Shown: positions 10,167-21,043, numbered from the stretch's first letter. The stretch is DNA of 64,000 nucleotides from Stagonosporopsis chrysanthemi (GCA_022560025.1 JAFISE010000006.1:341041-405040); one strand, 5' to 3'. Numbers and translations are program-made. Notes: generated by a model from the sequence alone, not told the origin.

Positions 10167-11189
10167 GGTGACGGAAGTCAAGCACAATTAGCTAGTATTG
10201 AAAGTCCTAATGGAAGGAGAAACACGAGCAGCAATGGCTCGCAACGGCGCCATCATCGTATTATTTATCGGGCGTCAAGCTGATGTCGATGACGCCGACT
10301 CCGGGGTCGGCGGACTAGCTCCCGCTTGTGCGGTTGCCGAAATGGAGTAGCCGGGACTAGAGATCTGATAAATGGCGGCTAGACCCGGAAACCCAAGGAT
10401 TCAGAGCAAGAGCTACTTGCTCTCTCATCAAATTCCAGACCTTTATGTCGTTTCAAAGCGCCATTTGAGCTGTCAAGATCATGGTGTCCCGGGGTTCTCA
10501 AAGAGAGGGACTTCCCACTGATGCGTGACCCGGGATGTTCCGGGAACTTGAGCTTGGATTTTTCGGTCGAGTTTGCCCCGATATTGATCGCTTATCAGAT
10601 CTCATGGATCCAGATTTTTTACACAAGATTTTACGCTCGAACATCATGGGCTTCATCCCACCGAAACCGCATGCTCGGTCTGAGATATCGCGACAATGTC
10701 AACGTGTGTCTAAAAGTCTCACATATGCAGGGGTTCGCTGTCTGGATCTTTGAGGCCGACCTGTCGTATTTGCAGGGTCAACGCAATCGCAAAGCGTCAC
10801 AAGGGAAGTTCCTACCAGCAACAAGATGATGAAATCAGTGTTGGTGGGTTTCTATTGTTATTGTATCTTCTAAAACAGACGGAAAATGAGCTTCAGGTGT
10901 CCAGATTGTGCAAAAAGTTGACGCTCCCAATCGCCAATTCCACTTCGAAACTCAGAAAGCTGAGACAACGGTCGAGACAAGCAAACGTGTGGACAACAAA
11001 GCAGCAGCAGGCTTTCAGAATTGTGAGACTGTCTACAGGGAATGATTGCCTTCGACAGAGGTGCCATATAAAGGTGGTTACCGAGCATATTAACTCCCGT
11101 ACATTCAGATGATTATTCACCCAAAAGCTGACGCAAGCTTTCCGAGCAGAGTTTTGGTAACTCAAAGCGTGAGGTTATGTAAACCAAGA
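10167..11189. other. Promoter side of hydroxy-acid oxidase, no gene seen
   Basis: It contains a strong dyad at 10293-10312. Open frames at 10521-10829 and 10750-11112 (+) show no domain and are probably chance. It separates the oxidase promoter from the 3' end of the next gene. Confidence 0.5.
10293..10312. promoter_or_regulatory. Inverted repeat CGCCGAC-N6-GTCGGCG
   Basis: Perfect 7-bp arms with a 6-bp spacer, about 127 bp upstream of the hydroxy-acid oxidase start. It contains CCG/CGG half-sites of the kind bound by Zn2Cys6 dimers. Function is inferred from position and symmetry only. Confidence 0.4.
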
Positions 11190-12266
11190 TCAAACATCCC
11201 GCATCGCGCTTTCATCCCTTTTCATCAGTGTTTCACTAGGCCTCACCACCCACCCTGGTATGCCATCCCAATTCTCAAGGCCCTGAACAAGCGCCTCGTC
11301 CAGATTGTCTAGCAAATCCAGGTGTTGCTTGAGAATGTTGAAGAAACTCTCGCCCAACTCGTAATGGTCCATGTGCAACGATTCTCCGTTCACAGTGACA
11401 TCCTCAGCATTCAATTTGACGATATGTCGACCGAAGCGTATTTCGTTCTTGGAAGACACAGTTGCGCCATGCATCTTCACTATTGGTGGAATCGAAATTG
11501 TGCCTTCAGCGTCGTTCATATACTCGTTCACTCTTGTGCTGAAATGCTTGGCTGATGGCGCAATTGTGGGCGTCGATGGATTGGTCTCGCGCCAACTCGG
11601 CTGTGGTGTAATGGAAGAAGTAAAAGGCATTGGAGTACTTGGCTCATCTGGGGTATTACTGGTGGGGAGAGAAGACTGAGATGGCCGCGAGTCTCGGCTA
11701 CGAATAGGTCCAGTCCGGGATATTTTCGATCCCATTGAGGAGCCATGGGTCTGATGTCGTTTTTGTTTCAATGGCAGAACCTCCCTTGCGTAGTCGTTAA
11801 GAAGCTCAGTAAATTCTTTTAGCGCAGCGGATGCTGGGACATAGTCGCTGGTCGAATGTTTCTCTTGGTATTTGGTGACATTCCGTTGCGCTTCGTCTCG
11901 CATGTTCATGTTCTCCTGATGGACCACCTTTAACTCAACTCTATCTAGGGTTAGCAGGTAGACACTGGAGGCTTACAAAGGTACGTACATATCTCTGTCA
12001 ATTTCGCTAATTCTTCGTTCCACGGTGACACCTAGTCGTCGTTCCCAATCACGTCGCTTTTTGGGGTTGTTCAGGACTTCCTTCAGTATCTCCAATTGCT
12101 TTTTGAGCTTTTCCAAACATATTAGACCGATAAATCCGTTAATATTTTCCCGTGTAACACTGAGCGCTGCCCTAAGAGCCTTGACAGATGCCGTACTCTG
12201 ATACCATACAAGAAGAGCAATGGCCTTGCTTTCGCTATGAGTGGTGCGAGCCAATACGGCGATCAT
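11190..12266 (-). CDS. Hypothetical protein with coiled-coil N-half
   Basis: Exons 12266-11989 and 11940-11190 (intron 48 bp, GTACGT...GATAG) give 342 aa. Not recognised. The N-terminal third is helical and charged (LEKLKKQLEILKEVLNN, then KKRRDWERRLGVTVERRISEI) and looks like a coiled coil; residues about 150-215 are Ser/Pro/Thr-rich and probably disordered; the last 110 residues look folded and end in a hydrophobic-acidic helix (FFNILKQHLDLLDNLDEAL). The start is uncertain: the ATG at 12266 lies 4 nt after the stop of the PAQR gene on the same strand. The frame is open further upstream, and an acceptor-like ACAG near 12283 could join a distant 5' exon. The gene may therefore be longer or N-terminally truncated. 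Confidence 0.6.
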
Positions 12267-12270
12267 TAGA

Positions 12271-13420
12271 TCAATGGCTCCCTGTCCAATGCAAGGCCTT
12301 GTCGACAGCCGCCCGATAACTATGCGCGTAATCAAACGCCTTCACAAGCCCGACCATATGACTAGCCGCAGCCAAGACAACCAAAACGTGGAAGATCTGA
12401 TGACTACTGCCCCAGATATCGAATCGTCCTGGGGCCCACTTCTCTGGAATTCTTGCAGCATATAAGCCAGCGCCAGCGATATATAGCACGCCTTGCAAAA
12501 CCACCCAGTCGAGTCCGATGCTCTTACGCAGATGCTCGACACCGTACAGCTTAATACCATGCAGAACTGGGAAAACTGCAGAAAGACCCATAAGTACGAA
12601 CATCAGCGCGCGGAAGGGGCGCAGGGCTGGAGTACGGAACTGAGGGTGAACGCAAGCCACACTCGTTCCAGCTGCTAATGTAGTAATCTAGGGTTGTCAG
12701 TACATGCTTTCAGAAACACCTTTGCTCAACTGTCGAGCTGATCTGCGGTGCGAAGTCCTGGTATTCGTTGACAGCATGACAGCTTCATGGCCTATAGCCA
12801 TAGTCAAATTTGACGAAGAGGGGAGTATGTAAACTCACCATAGTCCAATATGTCTTCATGAGCCTCTGCTCCTCCGCAAAAGCATAGTACAACACGGGAA
12901 TGAACGACCCCCAAATCAAGAAGACTATGCCAAGATAATCCAGCTTGTTTCCCCAAACAGCCACCTCATGCGAATGATTCGAAATTGTATGATACGTGCC
13001 ACTCATCCCCAAACACGCCACCGCGCCCGCAAAAAAGCATCCAAACACATACACATCCTCTCTACTCGCCGTTTCATAGCGCGGCTGTAACTCCTGAAAC
13101 AACAGGATAGAGGCCACGAGCGCGAACAGAGCGCCTAGTAGATGCGTGTAGATATTTACGGTTTCGTTGTGCAGGTAGAGTAAGGAAGCCCATGATTTAG
13201 CGTAGGAATTAGATTGAGCGCGGTAGCCCGAGGTTATGTAGGCGTTGTCGCGTTGCCAGGTGTCAATTTCGTCCCAAAGGTAGGTGAGTTTTTGTTCGAC
13301 TTTTTTCTCGGCTTTGAGGGCTGAGGATTTGAGTTTTTCAGCGGTATCAGCGGCGATTGAGGCAGCGGTATCAGCGGCGATTGAGGCAGCGGTTGAGGCA
13401 GCGCTTTCGGCGGTGACCAT
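12271..13420 (-). CDS. PAQR / haemolysin-III family membrane protein (Izh-like)
   Basis: Exons 13420-12839 and 12687-12271 give 332 aa; the 151-bp intron falls after YWTM and reopens at ITTLAAGTSVACVHP. It has seven likely membrane segments. Family metal-site residues are visible: LHNETVNIYTHLLGA, SGTYHTISNHSHEV and, in the last helix region, HQIFHVLVVLAAASH (HxxxH). Fungal Izh proteins sit in the plasma membrane or ER and are linked to zinc and sterol homeostasis; adiponectin receptors are the animal relatives and have ceramidase activity. The N-terminus carries an Ala-rich repeat. The ATG at 13420 is in strong context (gccATGg). Confidence 0.9.
13341..13388. repeat. 24-bp tandem duplication in the PAQR N-terminus
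   Basis: Two exact copies of a 24-bp unit encode a repeated ASIAADTA-type peptide near residues 11-26 of the PAQR protein. The reading frame is kept (24 = 8 codons). A partial third copy follows. Confidence 0.9.
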
Positions 13421-13947
13421 GGCGGAAGGAAATGTATGTTGGGTTCTCGATCAGATGGCTATGCTTGAGGATGGAGATGGAGTTACACGGGCAGTTGGGA
13501 TCATTTTATGCAAATCATGGCAGGATATGTTGAAGTGGTGATGGCTTGACGACCCTGCAAATTGTCGACAGACATGCGATGTCACGACAAAGCTAGGCTA
13601 GATTTGGCGTTTGTCGCGAGGCCGTGGTTGTTCGCACATCCAGTCTGAACCATTCTCAGCTGTGACCGAGGTGCTCAAACCACGGATTTCAAAGCTCGTG
13701 AAGATATCTTCCGTGAGTTACGCGGAATGCATGTCACTTAATGACCATACCTATCCACGTCATTCGGCTGCACCTGCCCCACGGCTGAACCTTCCCTCCC
13801 TCACCTAGCCACACCCCACTTCCTTCACACCTCACGCCCACGCATCGCGCTTTCCACCGCTGAGATGGGTTGACAATACCAACTTTGAGGCCGTAACACA
13901 GCCTCTCCCGCATCAATCGTACCATAAGAGTGTCTTCATACTCGACC
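13421..13947. other. Divergent intergenic region
   Basis: 527 bp between two divergently transcribed genes, the PAQR gene and the PCI-like gene. No further feature was recognised. Confidence 0.5.
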
Positions 13948-14981
13948 ATGAAGTCTTCTGACCCCGCTCGGCCCAGCAGCCGCCGCGGCGCATCAGGTGC
14001 ATGGAATCGCCTCAAGCCCGTCCGTGAAGATGTACTCGAATCATACGGGCTGCCGAGCAAAGGGGAGACACGGTATGCCATCAAAAACCTAGTCCACATC
14101 CATGTCAAGATATCTGAAACTAACAAGCCAGACTGAATGACTTCCGCACGCAAGAAACCTTCCTCAACCGCATCACAGAGCGCTACATGAAACTCTGCGC
14201 CCTTAACCGGCGAGACCTCGACTCTCTCTTCGCCTCAGCGGACCCAGACCCGCAACCGACCGCCCTCACGACCTCGCTCTCCAATCTGTCCCTTTCGAAA
14301 CACGCACCCGCACCTGCGCCCAAAACCGCACCGCTCAGCGGCCTCAATTCTCCCGGGCTGGTCGCCGCCTCGCAGCTCTCAGCGCAAGAACTCGCGATTG
14401 TGCTGTCTGCGCTACGCAAGCTGCGCGAGGGCGTCACGGCAAGTGGCCGGGCCGATGCATTTGCCCATCGCGCGTATTTCTTCACGATCCACGTTGCGCT
14501 GCTGTGTCGCGACTGGGCGTCGTACGTGCCGGCGCTGCATACCCTGTTGTACAGTCTGCATCGGCGCAACCCGCTTACGCCGAGCCAGCTGCATGAGTAC
14601 GTGGGGTACCAGATTCTGGATCTGGCGTGCAGGCAGGGCGATGTTGCGGGTGCGAGGGAGACGAAGGTTAGGTTCGGATATAGGGATCGTAGGGTGGAGA
14701 TGCTGTTGGCTGCGCTGGTGAGCGATAATTGGGTTGCGTTCTGGAGGGTTAGGAAGGCGGTGGATGGGTATCAGCGCGCAGTGTGTGGGTTTGCGGAGCA
14801 GGGGGTGAGGGTGAATGCACTGAAGGTTGTTGGGAAGAGTTATCTGTTGTGCGATAGGAGGTGGGTCGAGGAGGCGGCTGGGAAGGAGTGGGATGGGCTT
14901 GTGGAGGATGGGGTGGGGTGGGAGCTGGAAGAGGGGGGAAGGGTGGTCGTACGGCGAGCGAAAGCGAAAGCACTTGGGTGA
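13948..14981 (+). CDS. CSN8/PSMD8/eIF3k-like (PCI superfamily) protein
   Basis: Exons 13948-14072 and 14132-14981 give 324 aa; the 59-bp intron has CTAAC 13 nt before the acceptor. The join reads GETRLNDFRTQETFLNRI. After an Arg/Ser-rich start and an Ala/Pro-rich linker (about residues 85-110) comes an all-helical domain with YFFTIHVALLCRDW, ALHTLLYSLHRRNPLTPSQL and YQILDLACRQGD, which fits the CSN8/PSMD8/eIF3k family found in the signalosome, proteasome lid and eIF3. Which complex is meant cannot be decided by eye. The C-terminal 60 residues are Gly/Glu-rich. Its stop is 56 bp from the convergent SSF1 stop. Confidence 0.72.
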
Positions 14982-15037
14982 GCAGTGCATGCGAAGTGCA
15001 TGAAGTGAGAAAGGGTATCATTAATATATATCGCTTT

Positions 15038-16433
15038 TCAGTCCTCCATCTCGTCGTCCGAGTCAGCATCCGCGGCACCAGCGCCACCCTCGTCATGCCA
15101 CACATCATCATCCATGTCATACTCGTCGTAATCCATCTCGCTGTCCTCCTCACCCTCAATCTCATCCTCATCCTCCTCGCCACCTTCACCATTCGCAGCC
15201 TTAGCCGCCTTCTTCTTCTCCACATTCTCCTTCTGGATCCTCCTCCGCTCAGCCTTCTGCGCATTCCGCTGCGCCCACTTCTTCTCCATAGCCTGCTGCT
15301 CAGCATTGCTCTTGGTGATAAATTCGTGCCACAGCGTTTTGCCAGTACACACATCCTCCTCGACCTTTGTCAACCTAAGCTTCAGCCTGGGCCCCAGCTC
15401 GACCAACTTAACCGCGCGCTTCTCGACACGCGGCCCCTGAGCAACGGTGCGACGTGCGCTCTCATCACCGGCTGCGAGACGCTCCTTTGCCCGCCGCGAC
15501 AGCACGCGCTGCTTCACCGGCGCGCTGACCTCGACTTCGGCGTCTGTGTCGGCTTCCGTGTCGCTTGCGCTCGTGTAGCCGCCCGCACTGGGGTCGAGCA
15601 TGTAGTCTGCGACGTCCTCCAGCTTGCCCAGGTCGGGCAGGCGGCTCTTCTTCTTGTCCTTGCCGCCGATCAGCTTCTCGGCTGCGTGCAGGCGGCGCAG
15701 CGCCTTGGGCAGGCCTGTGACCTTGGTTGTGATGGCGTAGTGGCGCAGAGAGATTGCGACGGAGCCGGTCTCTGGGTTGGGAGGCTCGCGGTGTAGCAGC
15801 AGAACGCGTTTTATTGTGTGCAGAGGTGTGGTATGAGGCTGAATGGGCGGGAAGAGGCCCTGGAACATGTCGGTGACGAGTTTCTCGAGATGCTTGGGAG
15901 GCGCAGCGTCGCCGAGGGATTCGCGGAGGGTGTCTGAGGTGAGAAAGTTGTTCATGACGAGGAGAGGGGGCGTTTGAAAGGCGGTCAGGTCGGTGCGTGG
16001 GTGCTTCAGCGACTTGGCAATGTCTTTACAAAGCGAGTACTTCTCGACGCGAAAGTGCAGTGTTGGACCGTGGGGAGTGCGGCACAGACGCAGATTCGTG
16101 TTTCCAGATTCGGAGCGTGAGAAGAGCATGAGGTGCGTGACGCCGAGAGGACCGCACATGGTGGTGTAGTCGCGGAGCTTGTTTGCGCGGCGTTCCTGGA
16201 CCTGTCAGTACAAGACGGGTCTCAACTTCCGAGCATCATACCTTCAACCGCACTGCTGTGTCCGGCTCCATGACATGGCGCACATCCTGCACCAGCTGGC
16301 TCACTGCTCCTCCAACTTCCTGCGCGCCAATGCGGATAACCATGCTCTTGGGGGCGCCGTCATTCTTCTTTGCCATCTGCTTATCCGAGGCGGACTGCTT
16401 CTTGCGCTGACTACTCCTTCCTGATCGCGCCAT
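15038..16433 (-). CDS. SSF1: Brix-domain ribosome biogenesis protein SSF1 (Peter Pan)
   Basis: Exons 16433-16242 and 16195-15038 give 449 aa. The acceptor at 16196 joins TAVRLK to ERRANKLRDY as in yeast Ssf1; a second AG 6 nt earlier would add Val-Gln. The Brix domain spans about residues 25-300: GPLGVTHLMLFSRSESGNTN, HGPTLHFRVEKYSL, VTDMFQGLFPPI, VKLVELGPRLKLRLTKVEE. A basic N-terminus (RSSQRKKQ) and a basic-then-acidic tail (KKWAQRNAQKAERRR, followed by a long Glu/Asp run) are typical of nucleolar factors. The yeast protein acts in 27S pre-rRNA processing for the large subunit. It diverges from RRP3 across only 164 bp. Confidence 0.95.
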
Positions 16434-16597
16434 TGTACCGGTATTGTGTGGTGTATAGCAACAAAGTTGTTGCAGCGAAGATCGCGGAAGTCCGCACTGG
16501 GGGACTTTTTTCGGCGCCAAGAGTTCGCGCCGATAAGATAAGGATTTTATTTCACACAGGCAGCTGCGACCGAGGTCGCGACTGCACCCACACTAAA
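16434..16597. promoter_or_regulatory. Shared divergent promoter of SSF1 and RRP3
   Basis: 164 bp separate two ribosome-biogenesis start codons. It contains a GATAAGATAAGG double GATA element at about 16532-16543 and, 19 nt before the RRP3 ATG, a perfect 6-2-6 dyad GCGACC-GA-GGTCGC (16566-16579). No clear yeast PAC or RRPE element was found. Regulatory use is inferred. Confidence 0.6.
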
Positions 16598-18127
16598 ATG
16601 TCGATGCTAAAGAAGAGAAAGCTCAATTCTTCGACTGCTGTCGCATCGCCGAAAGCGAAGTCTGCGAAGGGCGAGCACCCCGCCAAGACGAAGAAGCCTG
16701 CGAAACCTGCACCGCCACCAGCACCCGAGAGCAGCGAGGATGAAGTCGAGGATGAAGTCGAGGAAGAAGAGGCAGCCATAGAGCCCACAACTGGAGACGC
16801 AGCCGAGGGTGATGCAAAGCCAGCGGCCGAAGAGGCAAAGAAGACATTTGCGGACCTGGGGGTGCGCGAAGAGCTCTGTGACGCCTGCGAGGCCCTGAAG
16901 TTCACCCACGCAACACCAATCCAGACGCAGGCCATACCGCTGGCACTCGAGGGCCGTGATGTTATCGGGCTGGCAGAGACGGGTTCTGGAAAGACTGCAG
17001 CGTTCGTGCTGCCTATTCTGCAGGCCCTGCTCGACAAGCCTCAGTCACTCTTCGGTCTCATCCTGGCCCCCACTCGCGAACTGGCGTACCAGATTTCACA
17101 GCAGGTCGATGCTCTTGGCAGCATTATCAATGTCAAGTGTGCGACATTGGTCGGTGGTATGGACATGGTTCCACAGGCCATTGCGCTATCGAAGCGCCCG
17201 CATATTGTAGTAGCAACCCCTGGGCGTCTGCTGGATCATTTGGAAAACACAAAGGGCTTCTCGCTGCGATACCTCAAGTACTTGGTCCTCGACGAAGCTG
17301 ACCGTCTTCTCGACCTCGACTTTGGCCCTGTACTGGACAAGATCCTCAAAGTTCTGCCCCGCGATGGACGCCACACCTACCTTTTCTCCGCAACCATGTC
17401 CTCCAAGGTCGAGTCCCTGCAGCGTGCCGCCCTGCAAAATCCTGTCCGCGTTTCCATCTCCAGCTCCAGCCATCAGGTCGTAGCCACGCTGCTCCAGCGC
17501 TACTTCTTCCTGCCCCACAAGCACAAGGACCTCTTCTTGATCCACCTGCTCAATGAAAACATTGGGCATCCCACCATCATCTTCACACGAACCGTCAACG
17601 AAACACAACGTATCGCCATCCTGCTGCGCACCCTCGGCTTCGGTGCCATTCCGCTGCATGGTCAGCTTTCACAGTCCGCGCGTCTAGGCGCACTGAATAA
17701 GTTCAAGCAAAAGTCGCGCGATATCCTCGTCGCCACCGACGTCGCATCGCGTGGTCTGGACATCCCGTCTGTCGACCTGGTTGTGAACCTTGACCTCCCC
17801 GCTGACAGCCAGACCTACGTGCACCGTGTCGGCCGTACAGCACGAGCTGGAAAATCTGGCAAGGCGGTCTCATTTGTGACACAGTACGACGTTGAGATCT
17901 GGTTGCGGATAGAGAACGCGTTGGGCAAAAAGGTCGAGGAAGAGGTTGTACCGAAGGATGAAGCGCTTGTGTATGCTGAGCGGGTCGGCGAGGCGCAGAG
18001 GGTGGCAGTCAGAGAAATGAAGTTGATTCACGAGCAACGTGGGAAGGGGAGAGGTGGAGGCGGTGGAGGCAGAGGAGGGATGAGGGGGAAGAGAGGACGT
18101 GGGGATATGGATGCGGAGGAGGGTTAA
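16598..18127 (+). CDS. RRP3: DEAD-box rRNA helicase RRP3 (DDX47)
   Basis: Single exon, 509 aa, start at 16598 (aaaATGt). A Lys-rich then Glu-rich N-terminus (about 85 residues) precedes the helicase core: FADLGV and FTHATPIQTQAIP (Q motif), AETGSGKT (Walker A), PTRELAYQ, TPGRLLDHL, VLDEADRLLD (DEAD), SATM, IIFTRT, LVATDVASRGLDIP and HRVGRTARAG. The tail carries an RGG-type stretch (GKGRGGGGGGRGG) that would bind RNA. The order and the CDACEALKF segment point to Rrp3, which works in the nucleolus on early 35S/20S pre-rRNA processing for the 40S subunit. It pairs divergently with SSF1. Confidence 0.95.
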   Translation: MSMLKKRKLNSSTAVASPKAKSAKGEHPAKTKKPAKPAPPPAPESSEDEVEDEVEEEEAAIEPTTGDAAEGDAKPAAEEAKKTFADLGVREELCDACEALKFTHATPIQTQAIPLALEGRDVIGLAETGSGKTAAFVLPILQALLDKPQSLFGLILAPTRELAYQISQQVDALGSIINVKCATLVGGMDMVPQAIALSKRPHIVVATPGRLLDHLENTKGFSLRYLKYLVLDEADRLLDLDFGPVLDKILKVLPRDGRHTYLFSATMSSKVESLQRAALQNPVRVSISSSSHQVVATLLQRYFFLPHKHKDLFLIHLLNENIGHPTIIFTRTVNETQRIAILLRTLGFGAIPLHGQLSQSARLGALNKFKQKSRDILVATDVASRGLDIPSVDLVVNLDLPADSQTYVHRVGRTARAGKSGKAVSFVTQYDVEIWLRIENALGKKVEEEVVPKDEALVYAERVGEAQRVAVREMKLIHEQRGKGRGGGGGGRGGMRGKRGRGDMDAEEG

Positions 18128-19047
18128 TTCTGGAAAAGCAAGACTTGTTATGGCTTTGTTGAGTATGATATCCCTTTATGCATGATCTTTGACGATTGCG
18201 CTGAGCATCAGGCCATACGTTGTTGTGGTTGCCTCTTGGCTGAGCAGCGTTCCTTCCTTGTCTGTCGCTCGAAAACTTGACATCACAGTCCCTCTTCACC
18301 AGCACTAAAGCAGTTGCCTTAGCTCCGTGGATTCCTTGATTCTTCGCTTACGCTACGAGCTCCTGTCCCTACGCTCTACGCAACAAATGCACTCAGTAGC
18401 GGCGCTGCATTTGTGCTTGCAATTGAGACCTGTAATACTGCAGCTTCAACCTTCAAGACATGAATATGCCGTCCTCGTCCACACGTTTCTGTCATGCTGA
18501 TCCCGCATCGCTCACACGAAAAACGCCGAGAATCCCATCAACTCCCGGTGTCCTACTCGCCTTACCCCTCACCAAGCCTCTGTAAACATACACCGCTTTT
18601 AAATCAATGATTTACGGCGGGCACTCCGACATACTCTCCGGAAAAGCACACCCAAGCTAGCGCTCAACACGAAGTCCCAAGCCCGTCCCTTGGCGTTACT
18701 ACACTACAGTAGAAGAAATTACGCCCAGAACAGGTTGGCGCGAAGCATTCGCTTGCGGATGGCTTACTAGTTGCACCGAGACCTCGAATAGCACACCACA
18801 ATGAAACGTTAGAATCCGGTACCGTGCAGAAGGACCGAGGAGGGGAAAATTTGCAGTTCAGTCAATCGCCATGGGCCTAGATTTCGCGTTGGGGGGTCTG
18901 CTTTAAGATGCGAGGGCTTCGCTATCTGGGGATCTGATTGGGATCTTATCTGATCTGGACAGAGAAGCGTTGTTCGAGATTATTTGTTGGAATCATGGGT
19001 GTCTCACGGTGTAGGTGTTGCTGTATGGTGGTGATCTCCCAGTTCGG
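18128..19047. other. Intergenic, no convincing gene
   Basis: It holds the RRP3 3' flank and the carrier promoter. An upstream coding exon of the carrier could lie near its end, since related proteins are about 20-40 residues longer. Nothing else was recognised. Confidence 0.5.
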
Positions 19048-21043
19048 ATGCTGATAATACGACAAGGGCAAAGCGCCGACACAAAAGGCCTGGAGAAGCG
19101 ACTTGTGATGAAACTTGGTGCGTCAAGGCAGTGATGCTAATTGCCCACTTCAAAACGCTAATCAGCACGTAGACATCTTTATTATGGTATGCTCAATGGC
19201 GATCCAAATCTGTCACGGCTTCTGACTTAGCACAGGTCTATTGTTGCGCATGTTACTTCTTCAACTACCTTGGTAAGCTAGTTAATGGACCAGTCTGTGA
19301 TTCGCGTGTTGACTCCAAATAGACCGCCAGGCGTTTGCGAATGCCTATGTAAGTTGGTCCCGCTAGCACACATAGAAATCTGCGCTCATCCTAAACAAGG
19401 TTGCTGGCATGCGAGAAGATCTCAGCCTTCAAGGCAATCAGTTCAGCATTCTCATATCAATGTTCACGGCAGGGTAAGCACCCATTCTAGACCACCTTCA
19501 TTACAGGTCTTTGCTAACCGCCGCCTAGCAATGTCGTAGCACTCATCCCGCACGCGTTGATCTTGCAGAAGATCAGACCAAGCATCTGGCTGCCATTGAC
19601 TCTGATCGTTTGGTCTGGGATCACAATGTGCTCTGCTGCATGTACCTCATACAAGCAAATTGCCGCCGTGCGCTTCTTTCAGGGAACTATGGAAGCCAGC
19701 TTATATAGCGGGACTATGTATGTCCTTGGTTCGTGGTAGTAAGTTCGCCCCCCTTCATCTTCTGAATATCAATTACAAGTGCAGGATCTGACAGAAGGCG
19801 TCAGTACACCCTCCGAGATAGCCAAAAGGGCTGCAATCTTTACGGCTATCGGACAGGCCGGCAGTATGTTCGCTGGTCTGATGATGACTGCTATGCATAA
19901 AACGATGAACGGTTCCGCTGGTCTGAAAGGTTGGCAGTGGGTCTTCATCATTAGTAAGAACACATGGCGAACGATCGCGTCCCATTCTCTTCTGACCTTC
20001 CCTTTTAGATGGCCTTATGGGCATACCCTTCGGCGTATTTGGATTTGTAAACATCACGCCATCAAGCTAGATACCGACTATGGCGGCTGACATGTATAGT
20101 TCACTTTTCCAGATCTCCCCGAATCCAAAGGAAGGCACTGCATTGATGAGGCTGAGAGAGAATTTGCAATGAGTCGCTTGCCGCCCAAGACACACAACAC
20201 TCACAGTATTGCAGTCAAGAGCCTCTTCAAGAGAGTTCTTTGCAACCCAACAGTGTGAGCCACATTACGTCGACTAAGAGAGTTCTCACACTGATTGCGC
20301 CAGATATGTACTCGCCGGATTCTCAGTCATCAGCGCCATGCTCGAAGCCTTCGCTTTTCAGGTATATTACTGCCATACGTCTAGGTTACATAGGGTGGCG
20401 CTTACCACATTCAGGGCATGTTCCTCCTCTGGCTCAGACACAACAAAGCCCGCTTTTCGCAAACAGCCATCAATACCTACCCGCTCGGCATTCAGGCTGT
20501 CGCCGTCGCCTCACAGATCCTCTCCGGCATCTTCATCGACCAGACAGGCCACCGCCTGCCAATGGTCATCTTCGCTGCAGCTGCGCAACTCGTCACCGCC
20601 AGTCTGCTCCTCACGCGCGATATGTCGGACGCCGGTATCTTCGTTGCCCACTACTTGAGCGGCACGAGCTTCATCGTCAACCCTGTCATGTACGGCTGGG
20701 CAACGACAATCTGCCAGCGCGCAGGCGACGATGCCGCCAGAAGTGTAGTGATGTACTCGATGAACATGGCGGGGCAGCTGCTGTATACGTTCTGGGGTAT
20801 TGTTATGTATCCTGCTACTGATGTCCCATATTGGAAAAAGGGCAGTATTACGATGGTGGTCGTGTGCTTCGTCTTTGTTGCGTATGCGTTCCTGGTTAAA
20901 TGGGTAAGTTAATTGACTGTCTGCTGTCTAGAGCTGAGCTGACGAGCATGTAGTTGGACAATTGCACCAGACCCGCTCAGAACGAGAGCGAAGGGAGTGA
21001 TGCGGAGACTGAAGCAATTGGGCAGACAGCCAAATTGGGCTAA
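19048..21043 (+). CDS. MFS transporter, anion:cation symporter (Dal5/Fen2-like) family
   Basis: A twelve-exon model: 19048-19117, 19173-19186, 19236-19272, 19323-19348, 19400-19473, 19529-19738, 19805-19953, 20009-20046, 20100-20254, 20304-20361, 20415-20903 and 20954-21043; all junctions are GT-AG and phases add up to 469 aa. The assembled protein shows KGLEKRLVMKLDIFIM, FFNYLDRQAFANAYVAGM (the NYLDR motif of the family), LQGNQFSILISMFTAGN, VRFFQGTMEASLYSGTMY, GWQWVFIINGLMGIPFG and the C-terminal helices AINTYPLGIQAV to TFWGIVMYPATDVPYWKKG. Family members import allantoate, pantothenate, nicotinate or related organic anions; the substrate is not predictable here. The donor before YTPSEIAKR needs the acceptor at 19804. 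Related proteins start somewhat earlier, so a 5' exon may be missing. Confidence 0.88.

Noticed and set aside
10750..11112. Plus-strand frame of 120 codons
   Set aside because: No recognisable domain; lies in the oxidase promoter region and overlaps frames on the other strand.
14861..15796. Plus-strand frame of 311 codons and a 201-codon minus-strand frame around 14749-15354
   Set aside because: These are shadows of the PCI-like gene and of the acidic/basic tail of SSF1; low-complexity codons leave other frames open.
16370..16597. N-terminal extension of the RRP3 frame
   Set aside because: It overlaps the SSF1 first exon and the shared promoter, lacks helicase-family similarity, and a good ATG follows at 16598.
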